This document shows, one piece after another, positions 30,054 through 40,013 of a stretch of DNA of 40,013 bases; position 1 is the stretch's first letter; the number at the start of each line of letters is the position of its first letter. A program made the position numbers and the translations under genes. Under the pieces are notes generated by a model, which ran no database searches, was not told the DNA's origin, and saw only the letters and a list, made by a program, of their open reading frames with translations. The stretch is taken from NCBI GenBank assembly GCA_032718475.1, contig JAUCBJ010007646.1, positions 1 to 40,013 of the forward strand, given 5' to 3'. This DNA is from Nemertoderma westbladi. Lineage: Eukaryota; Xenacoelomorpha; Nemertodermatida; Nemertodermatidae.

Positions 30054-33000
30054 TGATAGCAGCATGTTGATACTGTAGTGCTGCTAGCAGGATGTTGGAT
30101 ACTGTAGTGCTGATAGCAGCATGTTGATACTGTTGTAGACCACTTATAGCAGCATGTTGATACTGTAGTACTGATAGCGGCATGTTGATACTGTAGTGCT
30201 GTTAGCAGCATGTTGATACTGTAATGCTGATAGTGGCATGTTGATACTGTAGTGCTGATAGCGGCATTTTTATAATGTAGTGCTGATAGCAGCATGTTGA
30301 TACTGTAGTGCTGATAGCGGCATGTTTATACTGTAGTGCTGATAGCAACATGTTGATACTGTAGTGCTGATAGCAGCATGTCTATACTGTTGTGCTTATA
30401 GCAGCATGTTTATACTGTATTAAGCCACTTATAGCGGCATATTGACACTGTAGTGCTGATAGCGGGATGTTGATACTGTAGTGCTGATAGCGCATGTTGG
30501 ATACTGTAGTGCTGATAGCAGCATGTTGGATACTGTAGTGCTGATAGCAGGATGTTGGATACTGTAGTGCTGATAGCAGCATGTTGATACTGTTGTAGAT
30601 CATTTATAGCAGCATGTTGATACTGTAGTACTGATAGCGGCATGTTGATACTGTAGTACTGTTAGCAGCATGTTGATACAGTAGTGCTGATAGTGGCATG
30701 TTGATACTGTAGTGCTGATAGCGGCATTTTTATACTGAAGTGCTGATAGCAGCATGTTGATACTGTAGTGCTGATAACGGCATGTTTATACTGTAGTGCT
30801 GATAGCAACATGTTGATACTGTAGTGCTGATAGCAGCATGTCTATACTGTTGTGCTTATAGCAGCATGTTGATACTGTATTAAGCCACTTATAGCGGCAT
30901 ATTGATACTGTAGTTCTGATAGCAGCATGTTGATACTTTAGTGCTGATAGCAGCATGTGGAAACAGTAGTGCTGATAGCGGCATGTAGATACTGTAGTGC
31001 TGATAGCGGCATGTTGATACTGTAGTGCTGATGGCAACATGTGGATACTGTAGTTCTGATATCAGCATGTTGATACTGTAGTGCTGATAGCAGCATGTTG
31101 ATACTGTAGTGCTGATAGCAGCATGTTGATACTGTAGTGCTAATAGCGGCATGTAGATACTGTAGTGCTGATAGCGGCATGTTGATACTGTAGTGCTGAT
31201 GGCAACATGTGGATACTGTAGTTCTGATATCAGCATGTTGATACTGTAGTGCTGATAGCAGCATGTTGATACTGTAGTGCTGATAGCAGCATGTCTATAC
31301 TGTTGTGCTTATAGCAGCATGTTGATACTGTATTAAGCCACTTATAGCGGCATATTGATACTGTAGTTCTGATAGCAGCATGTTGATACTTTAGTGCTGA
31401 TAGCAGCATGTGGAAACAGTAGTGCTGATAGCGGCATGTAGATACTGTAGTGCTGATAGCGGCATGTTTATACTGTAGTTCTGATAGCAGCATGTTGATA
31501 ATGTAGTGCTGATAGCGGCATATTCTGGATACTGTAGTGCTGATAGTGGCATGTTGATACTGTAGTGCTGATATCAGCATGTGGATACCGTAGTGCTGAT
31601 AGCAGCATGTTTATACTGTAGTGCTTATTGCAGAATGTTGATACTCTACTGTAGTGCTCATAGTACATGTTGATACTATAGTGCTGATAGTGCATGTTGA
31701 TACTGGAGTGCTGATAACAGCATGTTGATACTGGAGTGCTGATAACAGCATGTTGATACTGGAGTTGTGATAGTAGCATGTTGATACTGTATTAGGCCAC
31801 TTATAGCAGCATGTTGATACTGTAGTGCTGATAGCGGCATATTGATACTGTAGTGCTGATAGGTGGCATGTTTATACTGTAGTGCTGATAGCGGCATGTT
31901 GATACTGTAGTGCTGATAGGTGGCATGTTTATACTGTAGTGCTGAAATCAGCATGTTGATACTGTATTAGGCCACTTATAGTGGCATGTTGATACTGTAG
32001 TGCAGATAGCGGCATGTTGATACTGTAGTGCTGATAGTGGCATGTTTATACTGTAGTGCTGATAGCAGCATGTTGATACTGTATTAGGCCACTTATTATA
32101 GCATCATGTTGGATACTGTAGTGCTGATAGTGCATGTTGATACTGTAGTGCTGATAGCAGCATGTGGATACTGTAGTGCTGATAGCAGCATGTTGATACT
32201 GTGTAGTGCTTATTGCATAATGTTGATACTGTAGTGCTGATAGCAGCATGTTGATACTGTATTAGGCCACATATTATAGCGGCATGTTGGATACTGTAGA
32301 GCTGATAGTGCATGTTGATACTGTAGTGCTGATAGCAGCATGCTGATACTGTAGTGCTTATTGCAGAATGTTGATACTGTAGTGCTGATATTGCATGTTG
32401 ATACTGTATTGCTTATTGCAGCATGCTGATACTGTATTAGGCTACTTATAGTGGCATGTTGATACTGAGGTGCTGATAGCGGCATGTTTATACTGTAGTG
32501 CTGATAGCGGCATGTTGATAATGTAGTGCTGATAGTGGCATGTTTATACTGTAGTGCTGATAGCAACATGTGGATACTGTAGTGCTGATAGCAGCATGTC
32601 TATACTGTTGTGCTTATAGCAGCATGTTGATACTGTATTAAGCCACTTATAGCGGCATATTGATACTGTAGTGCTGATAGCAGCATGTTGATACCTTAGT
32701 GCTGATAGCAGCATGTGGAAACAGTAGTACTGATAGCAGCATGTAGATACTGTAGTGCTGATAGCGGCATGTTGATACTGTAGTGCTGATAGCAATATGT
32801 GGATACTGTAGTTCTGATATCAGCATGTTGATGCTGATAGCGGCATGTTTATACTGTAGTTCTGATAGCAGCATGTTGATACTGTAGTGCTGATAGCGGC
32901 ATGTTTATACTGTAGTTCTGATAGCAGCATGTTGATACTGTAGTGCTGATAGCAGCATATTCTGGATACTGTAGTGCTGATAGTGGCATGTTGATACTGT

Positions 33001-34399
33001 AGTGCTGATATCAGCATGTGGATACTGTAGTGCTGATAGCAGCATGTTGATACTGTAGTGCTTATTGCAGAATGTTGATACTCTAGTGCTGATAGTGCAT
33101 GTTGATACTGTAGTGCTGATAGTGCATGTTGATACTGGAGTGCTGATAACAGAATGTTGATACTGGAGTTGTGATAGTAGCATGTTGATACTGTATTAGG
33201 CCACTTATAGCAGCATGTTAATACTGTAGTGCTGATAGCGGCATGTTGATACTGTAGTGCTGATAGGTGGCATGTTTATACTGTAGTGCTGATAGCAGCA
33301 TGTTGATACTGTATTAGGCCACTTATAGTGGCATGTTGATACTGTAGTGCTGATAGCGGCATGTTGATACTGTAGTGCTGATAGTGGCATGTTTATACTG
33401 TAGTGCTGATAGCAGCATGTTGATACTGTATTAGGACACTTATTATAGCAGCATGTTGGATACTGTAGTGCTGATAGTGCATGTTGATACTGTAGTGCTG
33501 ATAGCAGCATGTGGATACTGTAGTGCTGATAGCAGCATGTTGATACTGTAGTGCTTATTGCATAATGTTGATACTGTAGTGCTGATAGCAGCATGTTGAT
33601 ACTGTATTAGGCCAAATATTATAGCGGCATGTTGGATACTGTAGTGCTGATAGTGCATGTTGATACTGTAGTGCTGATAGCAGCATGTTGATACTGTAGT
33701 GCTTATTGCAGAATGTTGATACTGTAGTGCTGATATTGCATGTTGATACTGTATTGCTTATTGCAGAATGTTGATACTGTAGTGCTGATAGCAGCATGTG
33801 GATACTGTAGTGCTGATGCTGCATGTTGATACTGGAGTTCTGATAGCGGCATGTTGATACTGTATTAGGCCACTTATATCGGCATGTTGATACTGTATTA
33901 GGCCACTTATAGCAGCATGTTGATACTAGAGTGCTGATAGTGCATGTTGATACTGTATTAGGCCACTTATAGCAGCATGTTGATATTGGAGTGCTGATAG
34001 CGGCATGTTGATACTGTATTAGGCCACTTATAGCAGCATGTTTATACTGTATTAGGCCACTTTATAGCGGCATGTTGATACTGTATTAGGCCACTTATAG
34101 CGGCATGTTGATACTGGAGTGCTGATAGCGGCGTTGATACTGTATTAGGCCACTTATAGCAGCATGTTGATACTGTAGTGCTTATTGCAGAATGTTGATA
34201 TTGTAGTGCTGATTGTGGCATGTTGTGTTGATACTGTAGTGCTGATAGTGCATGTTGATACAGGAGTTCTGATAGCAGCATGTGGATACTGTATTAGGCC
34301 ACTTTATAGCAGCATGTTGATACTGTATTAGGCCACTTATAGCGGCATGTTGATGCTGTATTAGGACACTTATAGTGACATGTTTATTCTGTATTAGGC
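30054..34399. repeat. Satellite array, right block with higher-order repeats
   Basis: Same 28-bp and 33-bp units. Marker variants recur: TCTATACTGTTGTGCTTATA near 30371, 30841, 31294 and 32599, and GTTGTGATAGTAGCATGTTG near 31764 and 33168. The latter shows a higher-order period of about 1.3-1.4 kb in the middle of the block. Towards 33850-34390 the 33-bp unit with TTAGGCCACTTATAGC becomes predominant. The block ends with GTATTAGGC (34391-34399), the left target duplication of the MITE. Confidence 0.95.
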
Positions 34400-35035
34400 G
34401 GTACGTACCAAAAGGTAGAACGATCTATAACGGGCTATAACGATCTATAACGATCTATAACGGGCTATAACTTCCAATATCAAGCTATAACCACCTATAA
34501 CGAGCTATAATATGAAAATTTACATTAGAAAAACGCCCCTTGGGTGTGTTTAACTTTTGGATTAACACGGTGGTCTGAAAAATACCGCAGGTTCAAAATT
34601 AAGGTAGGCCTATCTGCCTATGCGTAATTGATACTGATAAGTTTTTTTATTGGCCTATATTGCTCACTATATTCATGTATTCTATATCGACCAGAAGCTG
34701 ACAGCGGATATCAGAATGGAGGATAGACAGAGAGATGGGAGACCTCTCCACAGCTGCACTATCTGATAGTCAGATAATGCAGTAGTGGCATGCTGGCTAA
34801 TGCAGTAATGACTGATTTCGTGATACCACAAAGATGAAAAGCATTATGGAATAAAAAACCAAATTGCGTAATTAAATTACTGACTAGGAAAATAAATCCA
34901 TTCTAAAATATGTTTTTTTATTGTAAATTTTCATATTATAGCTCGTTATAGGTGGTTATAGCTTGTTATAGTAGTTATAGCCCGTTATAGATCGTTATAG
35001 CCCGTTATAGATCGTTCTACCTTTTAGTACATACC
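34400..35035. mobile_element. MULE-like MITE (636 bp) with long TIRs and 9-bp target duplication
   Basis: The left end GGTACGTACCAAAAGG and the reverse complement of the right end (GGTATGTACTAAAAGG) continue as inverted repeats of roughly 110-120 bp. These are built from GATCTATAAC and GGGCTATAAC units and reach TATGAAAATTTAC. GTATTAGGC stands on both sides (34391-34399 and 35036-35044), a 9-bp duplication of satellite sequence. The ~400-bp interior has no open frame of note. A 9-bp duplication and long TIRs fit Mutator-like or Foldback-type elements. The element is non-autonomous; its source transposase is not in the window. Confidence 0.88.
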
Positions 35036-35044
35036 GTATTAGGC

Positions 35045-35690
35045 CACTTATAGTGAAATGTTGATACTGGAGTGCTGATAGCGGCATGTTGATACTGTAT
35101 TAGGCCACTTATAGCAGCATGTTGATACTGTATTAGGCCACTTATAGCAGCATGTTGATGCTGTATTAGGCCACTTAGTGACATGTTGATAATGTATTTG
35201 GCCACTTATAGCGGCATGTTGATACTGGAGTCCTGATAGTGGCGTTGATACTGTATTAGGCCACTTATAGCGGCATGTTGATACTGTATTATGCCACTTA
35301 TAGCGGCATGTTAATAGTGTATTAGGCCACTTATAGTGGAATGTTGATACTGGAGTGCTGATAGCGGCATGTTGATACTGTAGTGCTAATAGCAGCATGT
35401 TGATACTGCATTAGGCCACTTATAGCAGCATGTTGATACAGTAGTGCTGATAGCGGCATGTTGATACTGGAGTTCTGATAGCAGCATGTGGATACTGTAG
35501 TGCTGATAGCAGGATGTTGATATTAGATTGCTTAAAGCGACATGTTGATACTGGAGTGCTGATAGCAGCATTTTGATACTGGCTGACTGGAGTACTGATA
35601 GCAGCATGTTGATATTGGATTGCTTAAAGCGACATGTTGATACTGGAATGCTGATACCATCACGTTTGTTCGACTCTGAGTTTGGCATAA
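35045..35690. repeat. Satellite array, final block
   Basis: Array continues with mostly 33-bp units (TTAGGCCACTTATAGC), then decays from about 35510 with units such as TTGCTTAAAGCGACATGTTG before ending near 35690. Confidence 0.92.
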
Positions 35691-35695
35691 CAGCA

Positions 35696-35765
35696 TGTTA
35701 TATTATTATTATATATTATAATATAATATAGGCCTATAATATAATATATATTATTATATTATGCT
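35696..35765. repeat. AT-rich near-palindrome at the satellite edge
   Basis: About 70 bases of nearly pure A/T centred on TATAGGCCTATA (about 35727-35738), with TATTATAATATAATAT-type sequence on both sides. It could extrude as a cruciform. It is imperfect outside the centre. Confidence 0.7.
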
Positions 35766-36977
35766 AATTGCGAAAAATTCTTCTACGAATTACCAATGGT
35801 AGTAATTTATTGGTTTAAATTCGTTATAAATTCGTTTTTGTATAGTTTACTGAGGTTGTTTTAAGATTTTGTTTTTAATCTGTGTCAACACGTCAAGGAA
35901 TGGGAATAATGTGTGGGAGTAATCATTGCTGAATTGTATACCAGAGTTTTGGAATAGATCTAGTTGCAATAGTACATGCAGTATGATACTGTAACTGTCG
36001 TCAACAAAACGTTTATAGAATGGATTAAGTTAAGTTTTGGTATTTTTTGGTTGGAGTTGTTATGGAAGGATCTGTGCTAATTGAAATCTCTGCTGATGTA
36101 GTTATTTTTGGAAAGTGGGTTGAAGAATGAAGATGGCCATAGTGGGATCAGGGTGAAATTAATTGATAAAGAAAATTAAAAAGCTTTTCGTTTTGTGCCA
36201 GAGCAGTTAGAAAGACCATTAAACAACCACACATCAACGTATATTTTGATGTATGCCCTAAAATCAGAAAACTGCAACGTGACAGTAACCGTAAGCGTCT
36301 TTTCAGTAGTGGACTTTCAAAGTCATAACAGAAGCAGATCGCCATAACGCTACTGCGCTCTCTATTAAGCCAGTTGAAGATTAGTTAGTTAATTAATCGG
36401 CACTAACAATAATTATTACCTATACAAATCTGATTTATATTGACCATGAAAAGAGAACTGGGGAGGGTTTATGATGCATAAGTGGATGAATACTGTAATG
36501 GTACCTTTTGTTTGATGTGCTATATGTTGCAATCAGCATAATAATATTCCAGATACCCTTCGTTGCCTCCAGGTGATTGCACTACTATGTATCTGATTGA
36601 AAAACTGATTTCCATCCGCCAGATCTGAATGATCTACTTTATGTAATGAAATTGCTCTTGATTGCAACCCTTAAAAGTGTCCTCTGTCTTCTTTCCGGCA
36701 TATAGGTTTTAATTAGATTTCTTGTTTAAAATTCATTGCCCGCTTTTCAATCACATCTATTCCATCTTGTTGTGTGTTTGCAGGTATTTATATTTAGTTC
36801 GTGTACTCTGATGATTTTGATGTTACAGAAATGCCAGTTGGAAAGCTGAACATTTTAAATTTATCTTGCATGTGCGTAACAGAATAAATCCTGCATAATG
36901 TATACGAAATGCCTTATTCATGTTCACTGTGCCACGATTGCTGTTAGTTCAACCTTGGTGTAGTAGTTGCATGCAGG
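35766..36977. other. No gene recognised
   Basis: About 1.2 kb of AT-rich sequence. The open frame on the minus strand at 36148-36345 (65 codons) shows no motif. Isolated satellite-like words do not continue here. Confidence 0.45.
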
Positions 36978-37397
36978 CACATTATGGAGTCCGCCCTTGG
37001 CACCAATATAACGGAACCCCCGAAGTCTCAAAATCTCTGGATGGCACATTCACAAGAAACACTACGCTGGGTTTACTGCGTCAAGAACAATGCACACAAC
37101 TCCAACCAGACAGTACATAAACATTGGAGGTGTCTCATTGATTCTCCCAAGCTTGACACTAGAACAAAGCCGCCTCCTCTTTGCAGGACATTGCTTTCGC
37201 CATGAGGACCAGCCAGTGCATAATCGTGTGCTTTGGCGGCCTCATGGAGTGAATAAGCATGGTGGACAGCCCATGACTTTCTTGAGACGCATCTTAAAGG
37301 ACACTGGCCTTGAAGATGCAGATGATGTAGCAAATGTCATAGGTGATAGGGAGTTGTGGCGGTGCAATTTTGTTGACAAGCCGGCACAGCATTCTTA
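36978..37397 (+). pseudogene. C-terminal fragment of an RTE-type reverse transcriptase, copy 1
   Basis: The first part (frame from 36920) gives YGVRPWHQYNG and KSLDGTFTRNTTLGLLRQE, a degraded version of the YG-ETWT...LDGcyTRmLR block. A frame change near 37080 then leads to YINIGGVSLILPSLTLEQSR, LLFAGHCFRHEDQPVHNRVL and KDTGLEDADDVANVIGDREL ahead of WR. That order (rrLrFAGHC-R, lvLW-p-hG, DTGL, DR-eWR) is the end of RTE polymerases. It overlaps the region also present in the 4863-6093 fragment, so it is a separate copy. It ends at TAA at about 37396, where a dispersed repeat begins. Confidence 0.85.
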
Positions 37398-37789
37398 AAA
37401 ATGCAGCTGCAATGCAGCATGCCGATCCTAGTAGTAGTAGTGCACATGAACTGATGGAGTTTTCAATTTAATAACTAAACACGATATCGCGCATCGCACC
37501 AGCCTGGTTTCAAAATTCCAAAACGAGGTCTTCACTAGTTGCAGGTCGATTTTGTTATAGAATTGAGCAACTACAGTAATAATAGATCGAATTTATTAAT
37601 AATTATTGTATGAAATATGATTGTATTTTTACATAATTATTAGTTCTATACTAATTCTCGTTGTCTCTTTTATTTGAAATAAAAAGTCGGTTCCTTATCG
37701 GGCCGCTAGGCCCGTCACTAGTTTAATATAGGAAAGTTAGAGACTTAATTAATTAGAAGACCGGTAGGACTTCTTACCCTAAAAGTATT
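37398..37789. repeat. Dispersed repeat piece and unassigned insert between two RTE tails
   Basis: The first ~40 bases (AAAAATGCAGCTGCAATGCA onward) match about 3528-3567 of the repeat cluster on the left. The remainder to about 37789 has a small CGGGCC/GGCCCG hairpin near 37699-37714 and no coding content. It separates two copies of the same RTE segment. Confidence 0.6.
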
Positions 37790-38084
37790 CACTGGCCTTG
37801 ACGATTTGGATGATCTAGCAAATGTCATGGGTGATAGGGAGTTGTGGCGTTTCAATTTCGTTGACAAGCCGGCACAGTATTCGCCTCAGGGCGAGAGTGT
37901 CATTGATATGGTGTTCATCAAACTCTCTGGCCGATCCAAAGCAAGTTTGCCCATACTAAACCTCATCCTGGACCCAATTAAGAAACATGAACGCACTCAG
38001 GTTTCTCTTACTTTTCTGATTCTAATCGACAACCGACTAATCCGTGACAACCGACTAATCCACTGCGATTTACACGGAAGTTAA
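37790..38084 (+). pseudogene. C-terminal fragment of an RTE-type reverse transcriptase, copy 2
   Basis: Begins ACTGGCCTTGACGATTTGGA, matching 37302 onward of copy 1, and encodes DDLANVMGDRELWRFNFVDK before running on to about 38084. Copy 1 has the same block with VANVIGDRELWRCNFVDK. Only the last ~30 residues of the polymerase and its 3' extension are present. The two copies differ by several substitutions, so they are either an old duplication or two independent insertions. Confidence 0.8.
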
Positions 38085-38330
38085 ACTCTGATATCTTCCG
38101 GCAGCACTGCAACCTACCATTAACCCGATTACCACTGGGGTGTTTAGACCATTAGCAGCACTCTGGCGGGGTGTCGATTCGCCCCCCCCCCCCTCGCTAT
38201 ATTTTTGTTATCATCCAATAAAATCCTTACGAAATTTGGGCTGCAGGTGAAAAAATTATCGAAGAACATTTTCAAATCCCAAAAAATGAAAATTTCATAA
38301 GGTGGGTATAATAATTTTCATGATTTCATT
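38085..38330. other. No gene recognised; 12-C homopolymer
   Basis: Contains a run of twelve C at 38182-38193. No coding content. Confidence 0.5.
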
Positions 38331-38340
38331 TTCATTTCCT

Positions 38341-38628
38341 GGGTTATACGGGTTTGTGAGGGTTCTGAAATCAATGCAATAATTAAAATTGCATTGCCGT
38401 TGTCAAACTTGTTTTTTCGGCGTTGGGTGAAAGTTTTTGTGCCATAGCACCAAATTTTTGAAAATAAGCAAATTGACCAATCAATAGATATTATCATCTT
38501 GTTTTTTGTGTTATACGGGTGTTTGAGTGTCCTGAAACCGATGGAATCAATAAAAACAGCACTGGACATCTTTTACTTGTTCTTTTTGGTGTTGGGTGCG
38601 AAATTTGTTGCTAGCACCAAAAGTTGCC
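38341..38628. repeat. Two diverged copies of a ~110-bp repeat
   Basis: GTTATACGGGTTTGTGAGGG at about 38343 and GTTATACGGGTGTTTGAGTG at about 38511 start similar stretches. Both run through CTGAAA-C-ATG-AATCAA and TTGTT-TTT-GG-GTTGGGTG to AGCACC. Spacing is about 169 bp. Confidence 0.75.
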
Positions 38629-39019
38629 ATATTACGCCGTAAAATACGAGTAGCAATGATCTGACAACTTAGAAATGTATCAAATTACAATCAGCGCAAC
38701 ATAAATCCTGAAAATGTGAATTTATAGCATCGTATAAGTGAATTAACAATTTTGTGTTCAAACTGAAAAGTGTTGGTTACTTTTTTTTATTTTTTGCCTG
38801 CGTAGAGAACTAAAACAGCCATTTAAGGTAATCAGATTATTTTTAAATATTTTCCAATGGATTTTGAGCCTCAGAAAACCTATATTGAAAAACGATTAGC
38901 CAAAACTGTAACTTTAAATTTTTTTGAAAATTGTTCACTAGTTGAAACTTTGCTGCAAATTAACCACCCCAGTACACTTTATCGAAATTTTTTTTCGGTC
39001 GGATTCAGACTATTAAAAT
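38629..39019. other. No gene recognised
   Basis: AT-rich sequence with T-runs. The 91-codon open frame at 38857-39132 ends in translated microsatellite and has no motif, so I do not call it. Confidence 0.45.
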
Positions 39020-39090
39020 CTACGTACCTAATACGTACGTACATACGTACATACATACATACGTGCATACATTACGATACGTACGTAATC
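39020..39090. repeat. ACGT/ACAT tetranucleotide microsatellite
   Basis: Interrupted tract of ACGT and ACAT steps (for example CGTACGTACATACGTACATA). Confidence 0.9.
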
Positions 39091-40013
39091 AAAAGAAACG
39101 CCACGATGCGGCAAAAACAGTCAGAATGCTGATGTTTTATGTTAGTTCACAATGTGTTAGGTGCCACTGAAGTAGCGGTCCAGTGTTCTTTCTGGTCAGT
39201 CTTGGTAGCAGTAAATTTTTTCCAAATAAAATTGATATACATAAAAACATACACAAAAAAATGATATATATTTGAGGATTGTGATTCTTTTCCCCAGTAT
39301 TTTATTGAAGGACTAACATTAAAATCCGAAACTTCAATTTGAAAGTGAGATAGAAAGTATTAATACGGTTTTGTGTGCTTACTAAAATAATAATCGCTGT
39401 AAAAAATAGTCTTGGCTAGATAAGTAAAGTAAATAATAGTAAATATAATAAAGATAAAAAATAAAATAAAAAGTAAATAATTATATGGGATATTATTAAA
39501 ATGTGCTGTAAATCTTTACTCCTTCGATTTACACAGTAATCCTAGCAAGTTTATAACACAATAACTTTATAAAAGTTAATCTTCATACAAACTGTATTGT
39601 TATTATCTTAGTTAAATTTATCTGTTGTCGTAGGTAGGCTACTTATACTTACTCTACAGCTACTAATGAAGGACTGTAAAATCTGATCCAAATCAACATA
39701 TAAAATTAAACTTTATTTTACTCGATACTACATTTCCCACTGCTTATATTCCATGTGTATAGATGGATCAAAATCAACAGAAATGCCGTTGTAAGCTAAC
39801 CAATCATTGATTGTTTGCAAACGCCCTCTTCTCATTGGACAGGGGTACACTATTTGCTTCATTTCATATAATTTTTGTCACAAATTGTTGTATTTTTCTG
39901 CTCATTCTAAACAGTTTCTAATGAACAAACATATTTACTTCATGTCATTTAAAATTAACGGGGCATTAATATTCCCAAACATAAATTAGTATAAGTTGTC
40001 GTTCAGGCATTAC
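39091..40013. other. No gene recognised; AT-rich right end
   Basis: Strongly AT-rich, with an AATAAA/AAAATAAA-rich patch around 39440-39485. No motif on either strand. Confidence 0.45.

Noticed and set aside
4863-37397. The two plus-strand RTE fragments as split halves of one element
   Set aside because: Both contain the YG-ETWT to CYTRLLR region, so they overlap and must be separate copies.
38857-39132. 91-codon plus-strand open frame
   Set aside because: Its C-terminal part is the tetranucleotide microsatellite in translation and the rest has no recognisable motif.

Overview
This is a metazoan nuclear genome window, most likely from an invertebrate, and it is almost entirely repetitive. 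The evidence is eukaryotic mobile elements (a BEL/Pao LTR retrotransposon, RTE-type and CR1-type non-LTR retrotransposons, a MULE-like MITE) sitting in and next to long tandem-repeat arrays. I see no host protein-coding gene, no rRNA or tRNA and no CRISPR array. Species cannot be named from the sequence.

Left flank (1-6980): a decayed non-LTR reverse transcriptase tail on the minus strand (about 600-1292), interrupted by a perfect 126-bp palindrome (990-1115). Then a 23-bp minisatellite (about 1930-2730), a dispersed repeat present in direct and inverted copies (3108-4190), an RTE reverse-transcriptase fragment on the plus strand (4863-6093), and directly abutting it a minus-strand EN/RT fragment (6096-6816).

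Centre (6980-35690): one large satellite locus built from a 28-bp unit and a 33-bp variant unit, interrupted by three insertions. (1) A BEL/Pao element at 9178-23005, about 13.8 kb, with LTRs of 1370 and 1333 bp and a 5-bp target duplication (gtgct). It carries gag-pol (capsid region, three zinc knuckles, protease, RT, RNase H, integrase), broken by stops and frameshifts. After pol it has an unusual third coding region (18893-21493) that looks like a degenerate DnaQ/WRN-type 3'-5' exonuclease fold followed by two CCHC zinc knuckles. (2) A CR1-like non-LTR element on the minus strand (ORF1 28853-29869, ORF2 25766-28693) with both frames intact, so it is probably young. (3) A 636-bp MITE at 34400-35035 with long terminal inverted repeats and a 9-bp target duplication.

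Right flank (35690-40013): an AT-rich near-palindrome, unassigned DNA, two copies of an RTE C-terminal fragment (36978-37397 and 37790-38084) separated by a dispersed repeat, a diverged ~110-bp repeat pair, a short tetranucleotide microsatellite, and AT-rich DNA with nothing recognisable.

The best candidate for something little described is the third coding region of the BEL element: a retrotransposon cargo gene joining an exonuclease-like domain to a nucleic-acid-binding zinc-knuckle module, in the position where some LTR elements carry env. Other notable structures are the perfect palindrome, the inverted duplication inside the 3' LTR, and satellite units that stay open in all three frames of one strand.
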